Shown: piece after piece, positions 55,519-64,000 of the stretch
How positions within the stretch are numbered: the first letter of the stretch is position 1
Layout of the letters: each line of letters begins with the position of its first letter
Origin: Flavobacterium weaverense
GTDB taxonomy: Bacteria; Bacteroidota; Bacteroidia; Flavobacteriales; Flavobacteriaceae
Length of the DNA stretch: 64,000 nt
Direction: 5' to 3'
NCBI RefSeq assembly: GCF_003688495.1
Contig: NZ_REFH01000008.1
Location: 248,001-312,000 of the forward strand
Translations under genes and position numbers: made by a program
Notes under the pieces: model-generated
What the model saw: only the letters and a program-made list of their open reading frames with translations
Told to the model about the DNA's origin: nothing
Database searches by the model: none

Positions 55519-55590
55519 TGTCATGCTGAGGAACGAAGCATCACCACAATCTATTAAATCATCGTTAAAGCAAATAACATGATAGAATTT
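55519..55590 (+). repeat. Truncated left end of a second GIY-YIG element
   Basis: A 24-bp match to the element's terminal repeat (55519-55542) is followed by about 45 bases that align with 55636-55682, including AAATCATC, TTAAAGCAAA and ATGATAGAATTT, then a stop. It is therefore the 5' end of an earlier copy, 93 nt upstream, that kept the original ATG start codon. Confidence 0.8.
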
Positions 55591-55609
55591 TATTAGTAAA
55601 ACCAAATAC

Positions 55610-55636
55610 TTTGTCATGCTGAGGAACGAAGCATCT
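55610..55636 (+). repeat. Left terminal inverted repeat of the GIY-YIG element
   Basis: Begins TTTGTCATGCTGAGGAACGA and ends AGCATCT; exact reverse complement of 55991-56017. Confidence 0.92.
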
Positions 55637-55670
55637 ACACAAAATATGAAATCATCTTTAAAGCAAAAAA

Positions 55671-55982
55671 ATTATAGAATTTCAGGAAGGACACCATACT
55701 TATTACGTTTATATTCTGACCAATAAAGCAAAAACGGTTTTGTACACTGGAGTTACTAATAATTTAAAAATTAGACTAAAGCAGCACAAAGACTCCTTGA
55801 ATCCGAATTCGTTTACAGCTAAATATAACGTTCATCATTTATTGTATTTCGAAAAATTTACATGGATACAAATAGCAATTGCTAAAGAAAAAGAAATTAA
55901 GGGATGGAGGAAAGACAAGAAAATCACACTAATAAAAACAATTAATCCTGACCTGAATTTTCTTAATGACTTGTTTGAATAG
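55671..55982 (+). CDS. Single-domain GIY-YIG nuclease, probably starting at ATT
   Basis: 103 residues if read from ATT 55671. The GIY-YIG core is YYVYILTN and VLYTGVTNNLKIRLKQHK, with the catalytic Arg (RLKQH) and the downstream KEKEIKGWRK segment holding the conserved Glu. The next start in frame, TTG 55740, would remove the first half of the motif. The truncated sister copy at 55519-55590 has ATG at the matching position (ATGATAGAATTT against ATTATAGAATTT), so the start has mutated to ATT. Single-domain relatives are UvrC-like endonucleases. Two tandem stops end the frame. Confidence 0.75.
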   Translation: MIEFQEGHHTYYVYILTNKAKTVLYTGVTNNLKIRLKQHKDSLNPNSFTAKYNVHHLLYFEKFTWIQIAIAKEKEIKGWRKDKKITLIKTINPDLNFLNDLFE

Positions 55983-55990
55983 TAGGGAAG

Positions 55991-56017
55991 AGATGCTTCG
56001 TTCCTCAGCATGACAAA
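55991..56017 (+). repeat. Right terminal inverted repeat of the GIY-YIG element
   Basis: Exact reverse complement of 55610-55636, beginning 8 nt after the nuclease stop codon. Confidence 0.92.
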
Positions 56018-56108
56018 TAAGGTAGAAAATTGTATTTACTGAAATGTAATTTCAAAAGAATACTTTAAAAAACTAAAAAATAACATTACTTATTTTAGAT
56101 TTTATAAA

Positions 56109-56771
56109 ATGAAACTAACCAAAGACCAAATCCAATTAATAAATGAGTCCTTAATTTCAAAGGATGTCATTTATGAAGATGTAAAACTAGAATTAATTGA
56201 TCATATTGCTTCAGAGATTGAATTAGAAGAAGAATCTACTTTTGAAGAAGCCTTTGCAAAGAGTTTAAAAAAGTGGGAATCACTGTTGAAACAAACAAAA
56301 AGTTTTGGATGGGGAATTATTGGGCCAAAAATAATTGTCGACCGATATGTTGCTGCGGCATCAAAAATTTATAAATCGAGTTTATTTTCAACTCTTTTTT
56401 TTAGTATTTTGATAACAACGATCACAATAATGTATCCACAGGAATACGTTTATACTATTTTGAAATCCTTTTTATCGTCAGTATATATTTTATCTTGTGT
56501 GGCAATACTAACCATTATGTTTTTTGTTTGGAAATTAAAATCAAAAACGGTTTATGGATTCTTTTTTCTAAAAAGTTCCTGTTTGTTACCTAATAATTTT
56601 TATATGATTTACACACTTTTAAATGGAAATTATCGCCATTATCACAGAGGCAGTTTGTTTAGCAATTTTATGGAGTGGTCTATTACTAATTTTTTCTTTT
56701 TTATAAGTGTTTATTTAATTGCGCTTGCAGCAGAGCATTTCAGAATGGTAAAAAAATACAAACTAATCTAA
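56109..56771 (+). CDS. HAAS-like membrane protein 2
   Basis: 220 residues. MKLTKDQIQLINESLIS, YEDVKLELIDHIASEIE and the following acidic segment align with the N-terminus of HAAS-like protein 1. Four hydrophobic helices follow (about 90-108, 113-133, 141-165 and 185-208). It lies downstream of the inserted GIY-YIG element, and HAAS-like gene 3 follows 3 nt after its stop. Confidence 0.78.
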   Translation: MKLTKDQIQLINESLISKDVIYEDVKLELIDHIASEIELEEESTFEEAFAKSLKKWESLLKQTKSFGWGIIGPKIIVDRYVAAASKIYKSSLFSTLFFSILITTITIMYPQEYVYTILKSFLSSVYILSCVAILTIMFFVWKLKSKTVYGFFFLKSSCLLPNNFYMIYTLLNGNYRHYHRGSLFSNFMEWSITNFFFFISVYLIALAAEHFRMVKKYKLI

Positions 56772-56774
56772 AAC

Positions 56775-57482
56775 ATTAAACTATCCATTTCACAAATAGA
56801 ACAACTTTTCACTTTTACTCGACAACATTATGTGGAGTATTATGATTTGCAATCAGAACTAGTGGATCATTTAGCCAATTCAATTGAAGAACAATGGCAG
56901 GAAAAACCCAACCGTTCTTTTGAAGAAGCTTTGAATATTGAATTCAAGAAGTTTGGCGTTTTTGGTTTTATGGATGTTGTGGAAAAAAGACAAGTAGTAC
57001 TTGGAAAAAAATACAACGGTTTGGTTTGGCAACATTTTAAAGATTTTTTTGGTGTCCCAAAAATTATCTTGACAATAGCAATGACTTTATTGCTTTTTAC
57101 TTTTATAAAATTAAGTTTTTTTAAAGAATGGATTCTAGTTGGTTTTTATATCCTCTTATTAGGCTTTACATTTTATGAAATGTTTAAAAACCGAAAAACG
57201 AGAAAGGAAAGAAAGAAATTAAATGAGAAAAAGTGGCTGTTCGAAGAAATTATCAATCAGTACGGCACTTTTTCTGCAACAATAATACTGCCTATCAATT
57301 TGTTAGTTCAATTAATCAATCATGGCGATAACTTCTTAAATAACGATTATTGGATATTAGGAATTAGTTTTCTTTTTGTATTATTTAGTTTGGTACTTAT
57401 TATCGTATTCAAAATTATTCCGTCTAAAATTTGTATCTATTTAGAAGCGACATATCCTGAATATAAATTTGAAAAACTGTAA
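56775..57482 (+). CDS. HAAS-like membrane protein 3, probably starting at ATT
   Basis: 235 residues if read from ATT 56775. That reading (IKLSISQIEQLF, YYDLQSELVDHLANSIEEQW) matches the paralogues' KLTQEQTQYIF and YELQVELTDHMVSSMEEIW. The first conventional start, GTG 56832, would delete 19 conserved residues. Either ATT is used here or the ATG has mutated. Four transmembrane helices follow. It is third in the set of paralogues and lies 47 nt before the permease gene. Confidence 0.7.
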   Translation: MKLSISQIEQLFTFTRQHYVEYYDLQSELVDHLANSIEEQWQEKPNRSFEEALNIEFKKFGVFGFMDVVEKRQVVLGKKYNGLVWQHFKDFFGVPKIILTIAMTLLLFTFIKLSFFKEWILVGFYILLLGFTFYEMFKNRKTRKERKKLNEKKWLFEEIINQYGTFSATIILPINLLVQLINHGDNFLNNDYWILGISFLFVLFSLVLIIVFKIIPSKICIYLEATYPEYKFEKL

Positions 57483-57529
57483 CATTTTTCGAATTTAACT
57501 ACATACTACACAACCAAAATAACCAAACT

Positions 57530-58993
57530 ATGATTCAAAAATTCCTTTATCTCGAATGGAAAGCTTTTTTTAGATCGGCTTCCTTCGCTACCAACTTAGC
57601 TTTGAAAATCCTAATTGGTTTTCTTGCCGCCTATTTTATCTTACTATTTTTAGGGATGGGTATTGGGGTTTTCTATTTCTTAAAGAAAATGAATATGGAC
57701 CCAATCACAACAGTGAATAAATTCATGATTTATTACGTAGTAATGGATTTACTCGTTCGAATATTGGTGCAGAAAATTCCAGTAATGAACATTCGTCCCA
57801 TGCTAATTTTTCCTATAAAAAAATCTACGATTGTTCATTTTTCTCTGGGAAAAACAATTTTATCATTCTTTAACTTAGTTCATGGTTTTTTCTTACTTCC
57901 ATTCAGTATTGTTTTAATGATCGAAGGATATGATGTTGTACATGTACTATTATGGTATACTGGTGTTTACTCTTTGCTATATATCAACAACTTTATTAAT
58001 ATTATACTCAGTAATAAAGATAATTTATTTGGAATTTTCTTAGTAATCACAACTGCATTAGCGGGTTTACAGTATTATGGATTATTTAATATTACGGATT
58101 ATATAGCGCCTCCATTTGATGCTATTTTCAACACGTATTGGGCTTTTGCAATTCCAGTTATCGCTTTAATAGTTTTGTATTACTTCACTTTTATCTATTT
58201 TAAAAATAACTTATATCTAGATTCAGGACTTACAAATAAGCATGATGTTGCTAAAACAGAAAATTTAACTTGGTTGAACCAATTTGGAACTATAGGAACA
58301 TTTTTGAAAAATGACATCAAATTAATAAAAAGGAACAAAAGATCGAAGACAACCGTCGGTTTAAGTGTTATGTTTCTTTTTTATGGACTTCTGTTTTTCT
58401 CCACCACTGCTTTTTATGGACCAGTGATGCACATTTTTGGAGGAATCTTTGTTTCTGGAGGATTTCTAATCACTTTTGGACAATTTGTACCAAGTTGGGA
58501 TAGTGCCTATTACCAATTAATGATGACACAAAATATTCCTTATAAAGAATATTTGAGTTCTAAATGGTGGTTGATGGTTATTGCAACTATACTAACCACT
58601 ATTGTTGCGTCATTTTATCTTTATTTTGGTTGGGAAACGTATTTAGTCATTATTGTAGGTGCTATTTACAACATTGGCGTTAATTCACATTTAGTTTTAT
58701 TAGGTGGAGCATATACTAAAACACCAATTGATCTGAGTTCTGGAAAAGGCGCTTTTGGAGATAAAAAAGCATTTAATATCAAAACCATGCTAATCTCTGT
58801 TCCACAATTAGGTTTGCCTGTTTTACTCTATTGGTTAGGTTTAAAATATGCCAATCCTAACGTAGCATTAGCGTTAGTGGCTGGTGCAGGAGTAATTGGT
58901 TTTGCATTAAAAAACAAAGCTTTCTCTCTAATTGAAAGAGTATATAAATCAGAGAAATACGCAACTATCGCCGCTTATAAACAAAAAGGATAA
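57530..58993 (+). CDS. DUF5687-family ABC transporter permease
   Basis: 487 residues with about 12 transmembrane helices. It begins MIQKFLYLEWKAFFRSASFA, typical of DUF5687, a family always found next to an ABC ATPase as here. It would form the membrane channel of an exporter. The ATPase gene follows after 44 nt. Substrate unknown; PadR control suggests toxic amphiphiles (inference). Confidence 0.88.
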   Translation: MIQKFLYLEWKAFFRSASFATNLALKILIGFLAAYFILLFLGMGIGVFYFLKKMNMDPITTVNKFMIYYVVMDLLVRILVQKIPVMNIRPMLIFPIKKSTIVHFSLGKTILSFFNLVHGFFLLPFSIVLMIEGYDVVHVLLWYTGVYSLLYINNFINIILSNKDNLFGIFLVITTALAGLQYYGLFNITDYIAPPFDAIFNTYWAFAIPVIALIVLYYFTFIYFKNNLYLDSGLTNKHDVAKTENLTWLNQFGTIGTFLKNDIKLIKRNKRSKTTVGLSVMFLFYGLLFFSTTAFYGPVMHIFGGIFVSGGFLITFGQFVPSWDSAYYQLMMTQNIPYKEYLSSKWWLMVIATILTTIVASFYLYFGWETYLVIIVGAIYNIGVNSHLVLLGGAYTKTPIDLSSGKGAFGDKKAFNIKTMLISVPQLGLPVLLYWLGLKYANPNVALALVAGAGVIGFALKNKAFSLIERVYKSEKYATIAAYKQKG

Positions 58994-59037
58994 CGGAATT
59001 ATTCATCAAACGATTCATCAAATTAATTTTTTATAAA

Positions 59038-59733
59038 ATGATACAAGTAAACAATCTTTCAAAAACATATAACGGAACAACCGTACTAAAAATAGATTCT
59101 TTAGAAATTAAAAAAGGCGAAAGCTTTGGTCTTGTAGGAAATAATGGAGCAGGAAAAACTACTTTTTTCAGCCTTTTATTGGATTTAATCCAACCTTCAA
59201 CAGGTCATGTCATAAACAACGGAGTTGAGGTAAATACTAGTGAAGCTTGGAAACCATTCACGGCTTCTTTTCTAGATGAGAGCTTTTTAATAGGATACTT
59301 GACTCCTGAAGAATACTTTTACTTCATAGGTGACTTGCGTGGACAAAACAAAGCTGATGTAGATGCTTTACTAGCAAAACATGAAGAATTTTTTAATGGA
59401 GAAATTCTTAAAAACAAAAAATATTTACGTGACTTGTCAAAAGGGAATCAGAAAAAAGTTGGTATTATCGCAACATTAATTGGAAATCCAGAGGTAATTA
59501 TTCTTGACGAACCTTTTGCGAATTTAGATCCAACGACTCAATTTAGATTAAAAAAAATCATTAAAGATCTTGCTGACAATCCAGAAATTACCGTTTTAGT
59601 TTCGAGTCATGACTTGATGCATACTGTTGAAGTCAGTAATAGAATTGTTGCGATGCATAAAGGCGAAGTGGTAAAAGATATCCAAACTTCTGCAGAAACA
59701 TTAAAAGAACTAGAATCCTTTTTTGCAGTTTAA
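59038..59733 (+). CDS. ABC transporter ATP-binding protein
   Basis: 231 residues. Walker A GNNGAGKTT is at 34-42, the signature motif reads LSKGNQKK, Walker B is VIILDEPF with the D-loop ANLD, and the H-loop is VSSHDL. The signature LSKGN deviates from LSGGQ but is common in ABC-2-type exporters. It energises the DUF5687 permease. It is the last gene of the PadR operon. Confidence 0.95.
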   Translation: MIQVNNLSKTYNGTTVLKIDSLEIKKGESFGLVGNNGAGKTTFFSLLLDLIQPSTGHVINNGVEVNTSEAWKPFTASFLDESFLIGYLTPEEYFYFIGDLRGQNKADVDALLAKHEEFFNGEILKNKKYLRDLSKGNQKKVGIIATLIGNPEVIILDEPFANLDPTTQFRLKKIIKDLADNPEITVLVSSHDLMHTVEVSNRIVAMHKGEVVKDIQTSAETLKELESFFAV

Positions 59734-59991
59734 AATAATTTAAACTTCAGTTAGAATTTTTTTAAGAGAAGAGATTAGATTTTCCATATTACATTGAAAC
59801 ATTTTTTCAAAAACTAATCCTATTTTTAAGTCAGTAGTGGAATAAAAAATAAAATTAATAGTACTTTGATTTCAAGCGCTTGTTTTGCAATTAAATTACT
59901 ATAATTTTCACGATGTCAAAAAGAAATGTATTTTTACCACTGCATATACTAAATAGTATATTTAATAGTTAATTGATAAAAACGTTTTCCA

Positions 59992-62619
59992 TTGAAAATC
60001 AATATAATTAAGCCGTTACTTTTCTCTTTGTCTTTCACTTTTTTCGTAGCCTGTTCTACTAAAAAACATACTTTTATGGCAAGAAGTTCACACGCACTTA
60101 GCACAAAATATAATATTTTATATAACGGTGGAGTAGGACTCGAAAAAGGAGTTCAAAATATTAATTCTAGTACTGATGATGATTTCTGGGAACTTCTACC
60201 TCCAGAAAAAATGCTAATTAAAGATGAATTAGTCAGCAATAATAAAGCAAGTAACGCAGAGTTTGAATTGGCTGAAGCCAAAGCGACCAAAGCCATTCAA
60301 AAGCACTCAATGAACATTGGTGGCAGAGAAAAAAATAGCCAAATCGACGAAGCTTATCTTATGCTTGGAAAAGCAAGGTATTTTGATCAGCGTTTTGTTC
60401 CAGCTTTAGATGCGTTTAATTACATTTTATACAAATATCCCAACAGTAGTAAAATTTACGAAGCTAAAATATGGCGAGAAAAAACGAATATGCGTTTAGG
60501 TAACGACGCATTAGTAATAAAAAATATAACTAAATTATTAGAAGATCAAAAGGTTACAAATCAAGTTTTTGCTGATGCTAATGCACTTTTAACTGCTTCT
60601 TTTTTAAGTTTAGAACAAAAAGATAGCGCTGTTGCAAAATTGAAATTAGCAATTGATTTCACTAAAATAAATCAAGAGAAAGCACGTTATCGCTTTATTC
60701 TTGGCCAGTTGTATCAAGAATTAGGATACAAAGACAGTGCAGTTCCATCGTATGAATCCGTTATCAAAATGAATAGAAAAGCGGAGCGAAAATTTGTAAT
60801 TCAAGCTCACGTTAAAAAAGCAGAATTATTCGATTATCAAAATGGTGATTTTGATTCATTTGAAAACACATTTGACAAATTGATAAAGGATAGAGAAAAT
60901 CGTCCGTACAAAGATTTAATATTTCATCAGTATGGCGTTTTTTATGACAAGCAAAATAATCAGAAAGATGCAATCGATTTTTATAATTCTTCCTTAAAAT
61001 CAAATTCAACAAATTCGTATTTGGTTGCATCAAATTATAGAAATCTAGGTAATATGTACTTTAGAGATGCCGCGTATCCTGAAGCGGCTAAATATTATGA
61101 TAGTACATTAGTAAAGCTTAATAATAAATCGAGAGAATTTCTTAAAATTCAAAAAATTAGAAATAATCTTGATGAGGTTATTTTATATGAAGGTCTTGCA
61201 AAAAGGAACGATAGTATTTTGAATGTCGTAGCATTAAGCCCATCTGACCGAACAGCTTATTTTGAAAATTACATTACTAAACTTCAAAAACAAGATGAAG
61301 CGAAGCGACTACAAGAAGAAAAGAACAAAGAAATACAAGATAATATAGCACGTAATAGTTCGTCAACTGTAATTGATCCTATTACAGCAACTGATCCTAC
61401 AAGGCCTGCTAGAAAACTGGCAATGGCACCACCATCCATGGGCGCTCCTGCTGCTCCTACAGGTGCTAGTACATTTTATTTCTATAACCCAACTACCTTA
61501 GCTTTTGGAAAATTAGAGTTTAAAAAAATATGGGGAGATCGAGCTTTAGATGGTTATTGGAGAATTTCATCATCTGTTGCGAATACTATCAGCACTAACG
61601 ATTTAAATAATCAAATTAATTCTACTGACAAGGACATTACTTCAAATGAAGTTTTGGAACAATACACTACTGACTTTTATTTGAAGCAAATTCCAACTGC
61701 AACTGTTGAAATTGACAGTATAAGTAAAGAACGTAATTTTGCTAATTATCAATTAGGAATTATTTACAAGGAGAAATTTAAGGAAAATCGTTTAGCGATT
61801 GCAAAACTTGAGCAACTATTAAATAGTAATCCTGAGGAAAAATTAGTACTGCCTGCAATGTATAATTTATATAAATTATATGAAATCACAGATACAAGCA
61901 AAGCGGTAGCGATGAAAAACAAGATCGCAGTTCAGTATCCAAACTCTCGTTACGCAGAAATTATTAGTAACTCTAATAGTACTGCGGCTTCAAACTTTGA
62001 GTCAGCAGAAAGTATTTATAATAAATGGTTTAAGCTGTATCAGCAAGAGCAATTTGAATTAGTTTTAGATAATTCTGATCAGCTAATCACTCAGTTTTCT
62101 GGAGATGAAATGGTTAGTAAATTTGAATTATTGAGAGCTAATACCATTGGTAAGCTAAAAGGATTGACAGCTTATAAAAATGCTTTGCAAACTGTTGCTG
62201 ATAACTATCCAAATAGTGAAGAGGGTAAGAGTGCACAAAGCATTATTAATGATCAGATTCCACTTTTAGAAAAAATGGATTTTGTAAAAACGGATTCAAA
62301 TAGTTGGAAAATTTTATATCGCGTAGGATCACGTGAAGATAAAAACACGAAAGCTTTAGAAGATAAAATCAAAAAATTTATAGCAAGCGAAAATCTGCAA
62401 AAATTATATTACTCGTATGATATTTATACGAATAAGGAAAACTTTATTACTATACACGGTATAAAGTCAAAGATTTATGCAGATGATATTACCTTAGTTT
62501 TGAAAGATAATTCGAAATATAAAGTCACCGATCCTGCGATTGTAATTTCAGGCGAAAACTATAAAGTTATCCAAATTAAGAAAAATCTTGAAACGTATTT
62601 AGTAGCAGAAAAACAATAA
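59992..62619 (+). CDS. sprE: Gliding motility/T9SS lipoprotein SprE (PorW-like)
   Basis: 875 residues from a TTG start. The signal MKINIIKPLLFSLSFTFFVAC has a lipobox at Cys21. KYNILYNGGVGLEKGVQNI is the recognised SprE start, and long runs of TPR-like helices follow (YLMLGKARYFDQRFVPALDA, YRNLGNMYFRDAAYPEAAKY). SprE is needed for gliding and type IX secretion in Flavobacterium. A Pro/Ala-rich linker near 470-490 separates two TPR regions. It is directly followed by bactofilin. Confidence 0.9.
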   Translation: MKINIIKPLLFSLSFTFFVACSTKKHTFMARSSHALSTKYNILYNGGVGLEKGVQNINSSTDDDFWELLPPEKMLIKDELVSNNKASNAEFELAEAKATKAIQKHSMNIGGREKNSQIDEAYLMLGKARYFDQRFVPALDAFNYILYKYPNSSKIYEAKIWREKTNMRLGNDALVIKNITKLLEDQKVTNQVFADANALLTASFLSLEQKDSAVAKLKLAIDFTKINQEKARYRFILGQLYQELGYKDSAVPSYESVIKMNRKAERKFVIQAHVKKAELFDYQNGDFDSFENTFDKLIKDRENRPYKDLIFHQYGVFYDKQNNQKDAIDFYNSSLKSNSTNSYLVASNYRNLGNMYFRDAAYPEAAKYYDSTLVKLNNKSREFLKIQKIRNNLDEVILYEGLAKRNDSILNVVALSPSDRTAYFENYITKLQKQDEAKRLQEEKNKEIQDNIARNSSSTVIDPITATDPTRPARKLAMAPPSMGAPAAPTGASTFYFYNPTTLAFGKLEFKKIWGDRALDGYWRISSSVANTISTNDLNNQINSTDKDITSNEVLEQYTTDFYLKQIPTATVEIDSISKERNFANYQLGIIYKEKFKENRLAIAKLEQLLNSNPEEKLVLPAMYNLYKLYEITDTSKAVAMKNKIAVQYPNSRYAEIISNSNSTAASNFESAESIYNKWFKLYQQEQFELVLDNSDQLITQFSGDEMVSKFELLRANTIGKLKGLTAYKNALQTVADNYPNSEEGKSAQSIINDQIPLLEKMDFVKTDSNSWKILYRVGSREDKNTKALEDKIKKFIASENLQKLYYSYDIYTNKENFITIHGIKSKIYADDITLVLKDNSKYKVTDPAIVISGENYKVIQIKKNLETYLVAEKQ

Positions 62620-62621
62620 CT

Positions 62622-63011
62622 ATGTTTGATAAAAAGTCAAAATCATACACGGAACTTTTAGGAAAAACGAATAGAATTGTAGAAGGTACAACGATAACGG
62701 GTGATATTATTTCAGAAGCTGATTTTAGATTGGATGGTAATTTGATTGGTAATTTTCAATCGCGCGGAAAGATAGTTATTGGTCCTGCTGGAAGTGTAAC
62801 AGGAGATATTACTTGTAAAAATGCTGATATTGAAGGCAAATTTAGCGGTAAGATGCAAATCACCGAAGTTTTAAATGTAAAATCAAAAGCTAGTATACAT
62901 GGAGAAGTAAGCGTAGGAAAGCTTTCTGTAGAACCAGGAGCTGACTTTAGTGCTTCTTGTGTAATGAATAATATTGTAAAAAAACAGACGCTTCCTGATG
63001 CAGAAAAATAG
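62622..63011 (+). CDS. Bactofilin-family cytoskeletal protein
   Basis: 129 residues. A right-handed beta-helix core of short repeats (GTTITGDIISEADFRLDGNL, GKIVIGPAGSVTGDITCKNA, DIEGKFSGKMQITEVLNV) is flanked by short disordered ends. This is the bactofilin fold, which forms non-polar filaments linked to cell shape and envelope processes. It starts 2 nt after sprE ends and its 3' end overlaps the AtpZ-like gene by 14 nt. Confidence 0.94.
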   Translation: MFDKKSKSYTELLGKTNRIVEGTTITGDIISEADFRLDGNLIGNFQSRGKIVIGPAGSVTGDITCKNADIEGKFSGKMQITEVLNVKSKASIHGEVSVGKLSVEPGADFSASCVMNNIVKKQTLPDAEK

Positions 63012-63222
63012 CAATCCGAAACAATCTAATAAATGGTTAGTGATGATGAATATTCCTTTTCAAATGGGAGTGATCATTTTTTGTTTTACCTATTTAGGAA
63101 TGTGGCTTGATGAAAAATATACGAGCTCTTCAGTATTTACCATAATACTATCATTATTAGCTGTTTTTATTGGATTATACAATGTAATAAGACAGGTAAA
63201 AAATTTAAATAAAGACGATTAA
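62998..63222 (+). CDS. AtpZ/AtpI-like small membrane protein
   Basis: 74 residues with two transmembrane helices (about 19-38 and 43-65) linked by WLDEKYTSSSVF, the typical AtpZ loop. Such proteins lie ahead of F-type ATP synthase genes and may help c-ring assembly or cation supply. The start overlaps bactofilin and the stop overlaps the next gene by one base. Confidence 0.87.
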   Translation: MQKNSNPKQSNKWLVMMNIPFQMGVIIFCFTYLGMWLDEKYTSSSVFTIILSLLAVFIGLYNVIRQVKNLNKDD

Positions 63223-63605
63223 TGCGACAATTTTATAAATTCTTAACGATAATTATTCCTTTTTCTATTGTATTATTTTTCATACAATATTACATAATTA
63301 GCTCATTTTTTGAAAATATTACTTTTTTTTATTCGACATGGAGTATTTACCTTTTCCATCTTATTATTACTCTATTAAGCTATAGTTTTCTTCTTTTTGT
63401 TAATAAAACATTTGCTGATAAAACGGGTTTTGCCTTTATGGGATTTAGCCTAATTAAAATGATGGCGTCAATAGTTTTTCTTATTCCTTTGATTCAATCA
63501 GACCTTACAAGCCAAATTCCTGATGTTAGTGCATTTTTTATTCCTTATTTTCTATTCTTATTCTTCGAAACCCTTTTTGCGGTTCGTTTAATAAATAAAC
63601 AATAA
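63222..63605 (+). CDS. DUF6168-like membrane protein of the ATP synthase region
   Basis: 127 residues with four transmembrane helices and few charged residues. In Flavobacteriia a DUF6168 protein takes this position between the AtpZ-like gene and atpB; the position, rather than any motif, supports the call. It overlaps the preceding gene by one base (TAATG type). Confidence 0.75.
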   Translation: MRQFYKFLTIIIPFSIVLFFIQYYIISSFFENITFFYSTWSIYLFHLIITLLSYSFLLFVNKTFADKTGFAFMGFSLIKMMASIVFLIPLIQSDLTSQIPDVSAFFIPYFLFLFFETLFAVRLINKQ

Positions 63606-63688
63606 GGAGTATGTGTTAATAGCAGTATTTAATTTGAATATAATGGGTAAAAACAAAATGATATATTTTCAGTTGTAAATAAATTATG

Positions 63689-63696
63689 TACCTTTG
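63689..63696 (+). promoter_or_regulatory. Minus-7 box of atpB
   Basis: TACCTTTG, 41 nt before the ATG at 63738. It suggests that the ATP synthase genes have their own promoter. Confidence 0.6.
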
Positions 63697-63737
63697 CAAA
63701 AAATTTTGAAACGTAAAATTAGACACACAATTTAATA

Positions 63738-64000
63738 ATGGTATTTTCAAATAAACATGTTCAGTTCTTATTAGTTGCCTTAGTAGCCAGTATTCCTTAT
63801 TTTGGATTTGCAAATCCTGTGGTTGATAGTCTTTCTATTGCAAATGAAGCAGTTGTTGAGCATCAAGCAGAGGCAGCTCCCGTAAAGAAACCATTTGATG
63901 CAACGGAATTAATTAATTCTCATATTGGTGATTCACATGAATTTCATATTGCAGACTGGGGCGGACATCCAGTTTCATTTTATCTACCAGTAATTTTGTG
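63738..64000 (+). CDS. atpB: ATP synthase F0 subunit a, 3'-truncated by the window edge
   Basis: 87 codons are visible from ATG 63738. A signal-like N-terminus (VQFLLVALVASIPYFGFA) precedes a Glu/Ala-rich periplasmic segment. Then comes ELINSHIGDSHEFHIADWGG, the N-terminal lead into the first membrane helix of Bacteroidota subunit a. The catalytic helices with the essential Arg lie beyond the window. Subunit a forms the proton half-channels against the c-ring. Confidence 0.93.
   Translation, partial: MVFSNKHVQFLLVALVASIPYFGFANPVVDSLSIANEAVVEHQAEAAPVKKPFDATELINSHIGDSHEFHIADWGGHPVSFYLPVIL

Larger units (their letters stand above)
55610..56017 (+). mobile_element. Compact GIY-YIG element bounded by 27-bp inverted repeats
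   Basis: Perfect 27-bp inverted repeats (55610-55636 and 55991-56017) enclose one gene, for a total of 408 bp. Each repeat is itself a small hairpin (ATGCT/AGCAT around GAGGAACGA). The element splits the PadR/HAAS/ABC operon between HAAS-like genes 1 and 2. No target-site duplication is obvious. The termini are shared with the palindrome array at 30149-30790. Mobility is inferred from structure and the nearby truncated copy. Confidence 0.7.

Overview
The window comes from a low-GC member of the Bacteroidota, most likely a Flavobacterium or close relative. The grounds are the class-typical minus-7 promoter motif TAnnTTTG before many genes, T9SS/gliding (SprE) and head-GIN/DUF2807 proteins, DUF6341/DUF6427/DUF4254/DUF5687 families, lipoproteins with Bacteroidota-style signals, and an intergenic fold repeat I associate with flavobacteria.

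Layout. 1-2.9 kb: two paralogous small lipoproteins, an ECF sigma factor and a membrane protein with a beta-barrel-like end. 2.9-4.8 kb: PlsC-type acyltransferase and trpS. 4.8-7.5 kb: a decaying accessory block with three paralogous lipoproteins, remnants of a small exported protein ending GTPCK, and a duplicated piece of the trpS terminator. 7.6-14.6 kb: dprA, an HU/SPOR protein, an old-yellow-enzyme-type oxidoreductase and a PIF1-like helicase. 14.9-22.6 kb: an OmpH/Skp-like protein, a methyltransferase, mnmG, ybeY and a giant DUF4175 protein, with five parS-like sites. 22.7-34.5 kb: gltX, a beta-barrel pseudogene, a band-7 protein, a YtxH/holin-like/DUF6327 envelope cluster, glnS, folB, tRNA-Cys, a five-unit array of REP-like palindromes, a LysE-type exporter, a head-GIN protein and RNase R.

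34.86-35.58 kb is a gene-free, very AT-rich stretch with TTATCAACA (DnaA-box-like) and repeated GTTAAC motifs. Large genes to its left are mostly on the minus strand and those to its right mostly on the plus strand. With the parS cluster 13-18 kb away, this is a good candidate for the chromosomal replication origin.

35.6-54.1 kb is core genome: rpiB, tex, tatA, a GH3-type protein, a nucleosidase-like DUF6909 protein, a small polysaccharide cluster (UDP-glucuronate decarboxylase, initiating sugar transferase, GT2, PaaK-like ligase), purD, upp, a GT9 transferase and a PaaE-like reductase. 54.4-59.7 kb is a PadR-controlled operon for an ABC exporter with three HAAS-like membrane proteins. It is interrupted by a compact element: a GIY-YIG nuclease between perfect 27-bp inverted repeats. 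60-64 kb carries sprE, bactofilin and the start of the ATP synthase operon (AtpZ-like, DUF6168, atpB, cut by the window edge).

The most novel signal is the link between the GIY-YIG element and the palindrome array at 30.1-30.8 kb. Both are built from the same short hairpin (ATGCT/AGCAT foot, TTGTC flank) placed head to head, so they look like an autonomous element and its non-autonomous derivatives. This resembles REPIN/RAYT systems, but with a GIY-YIG nuclease in place of the Y1 transposase.
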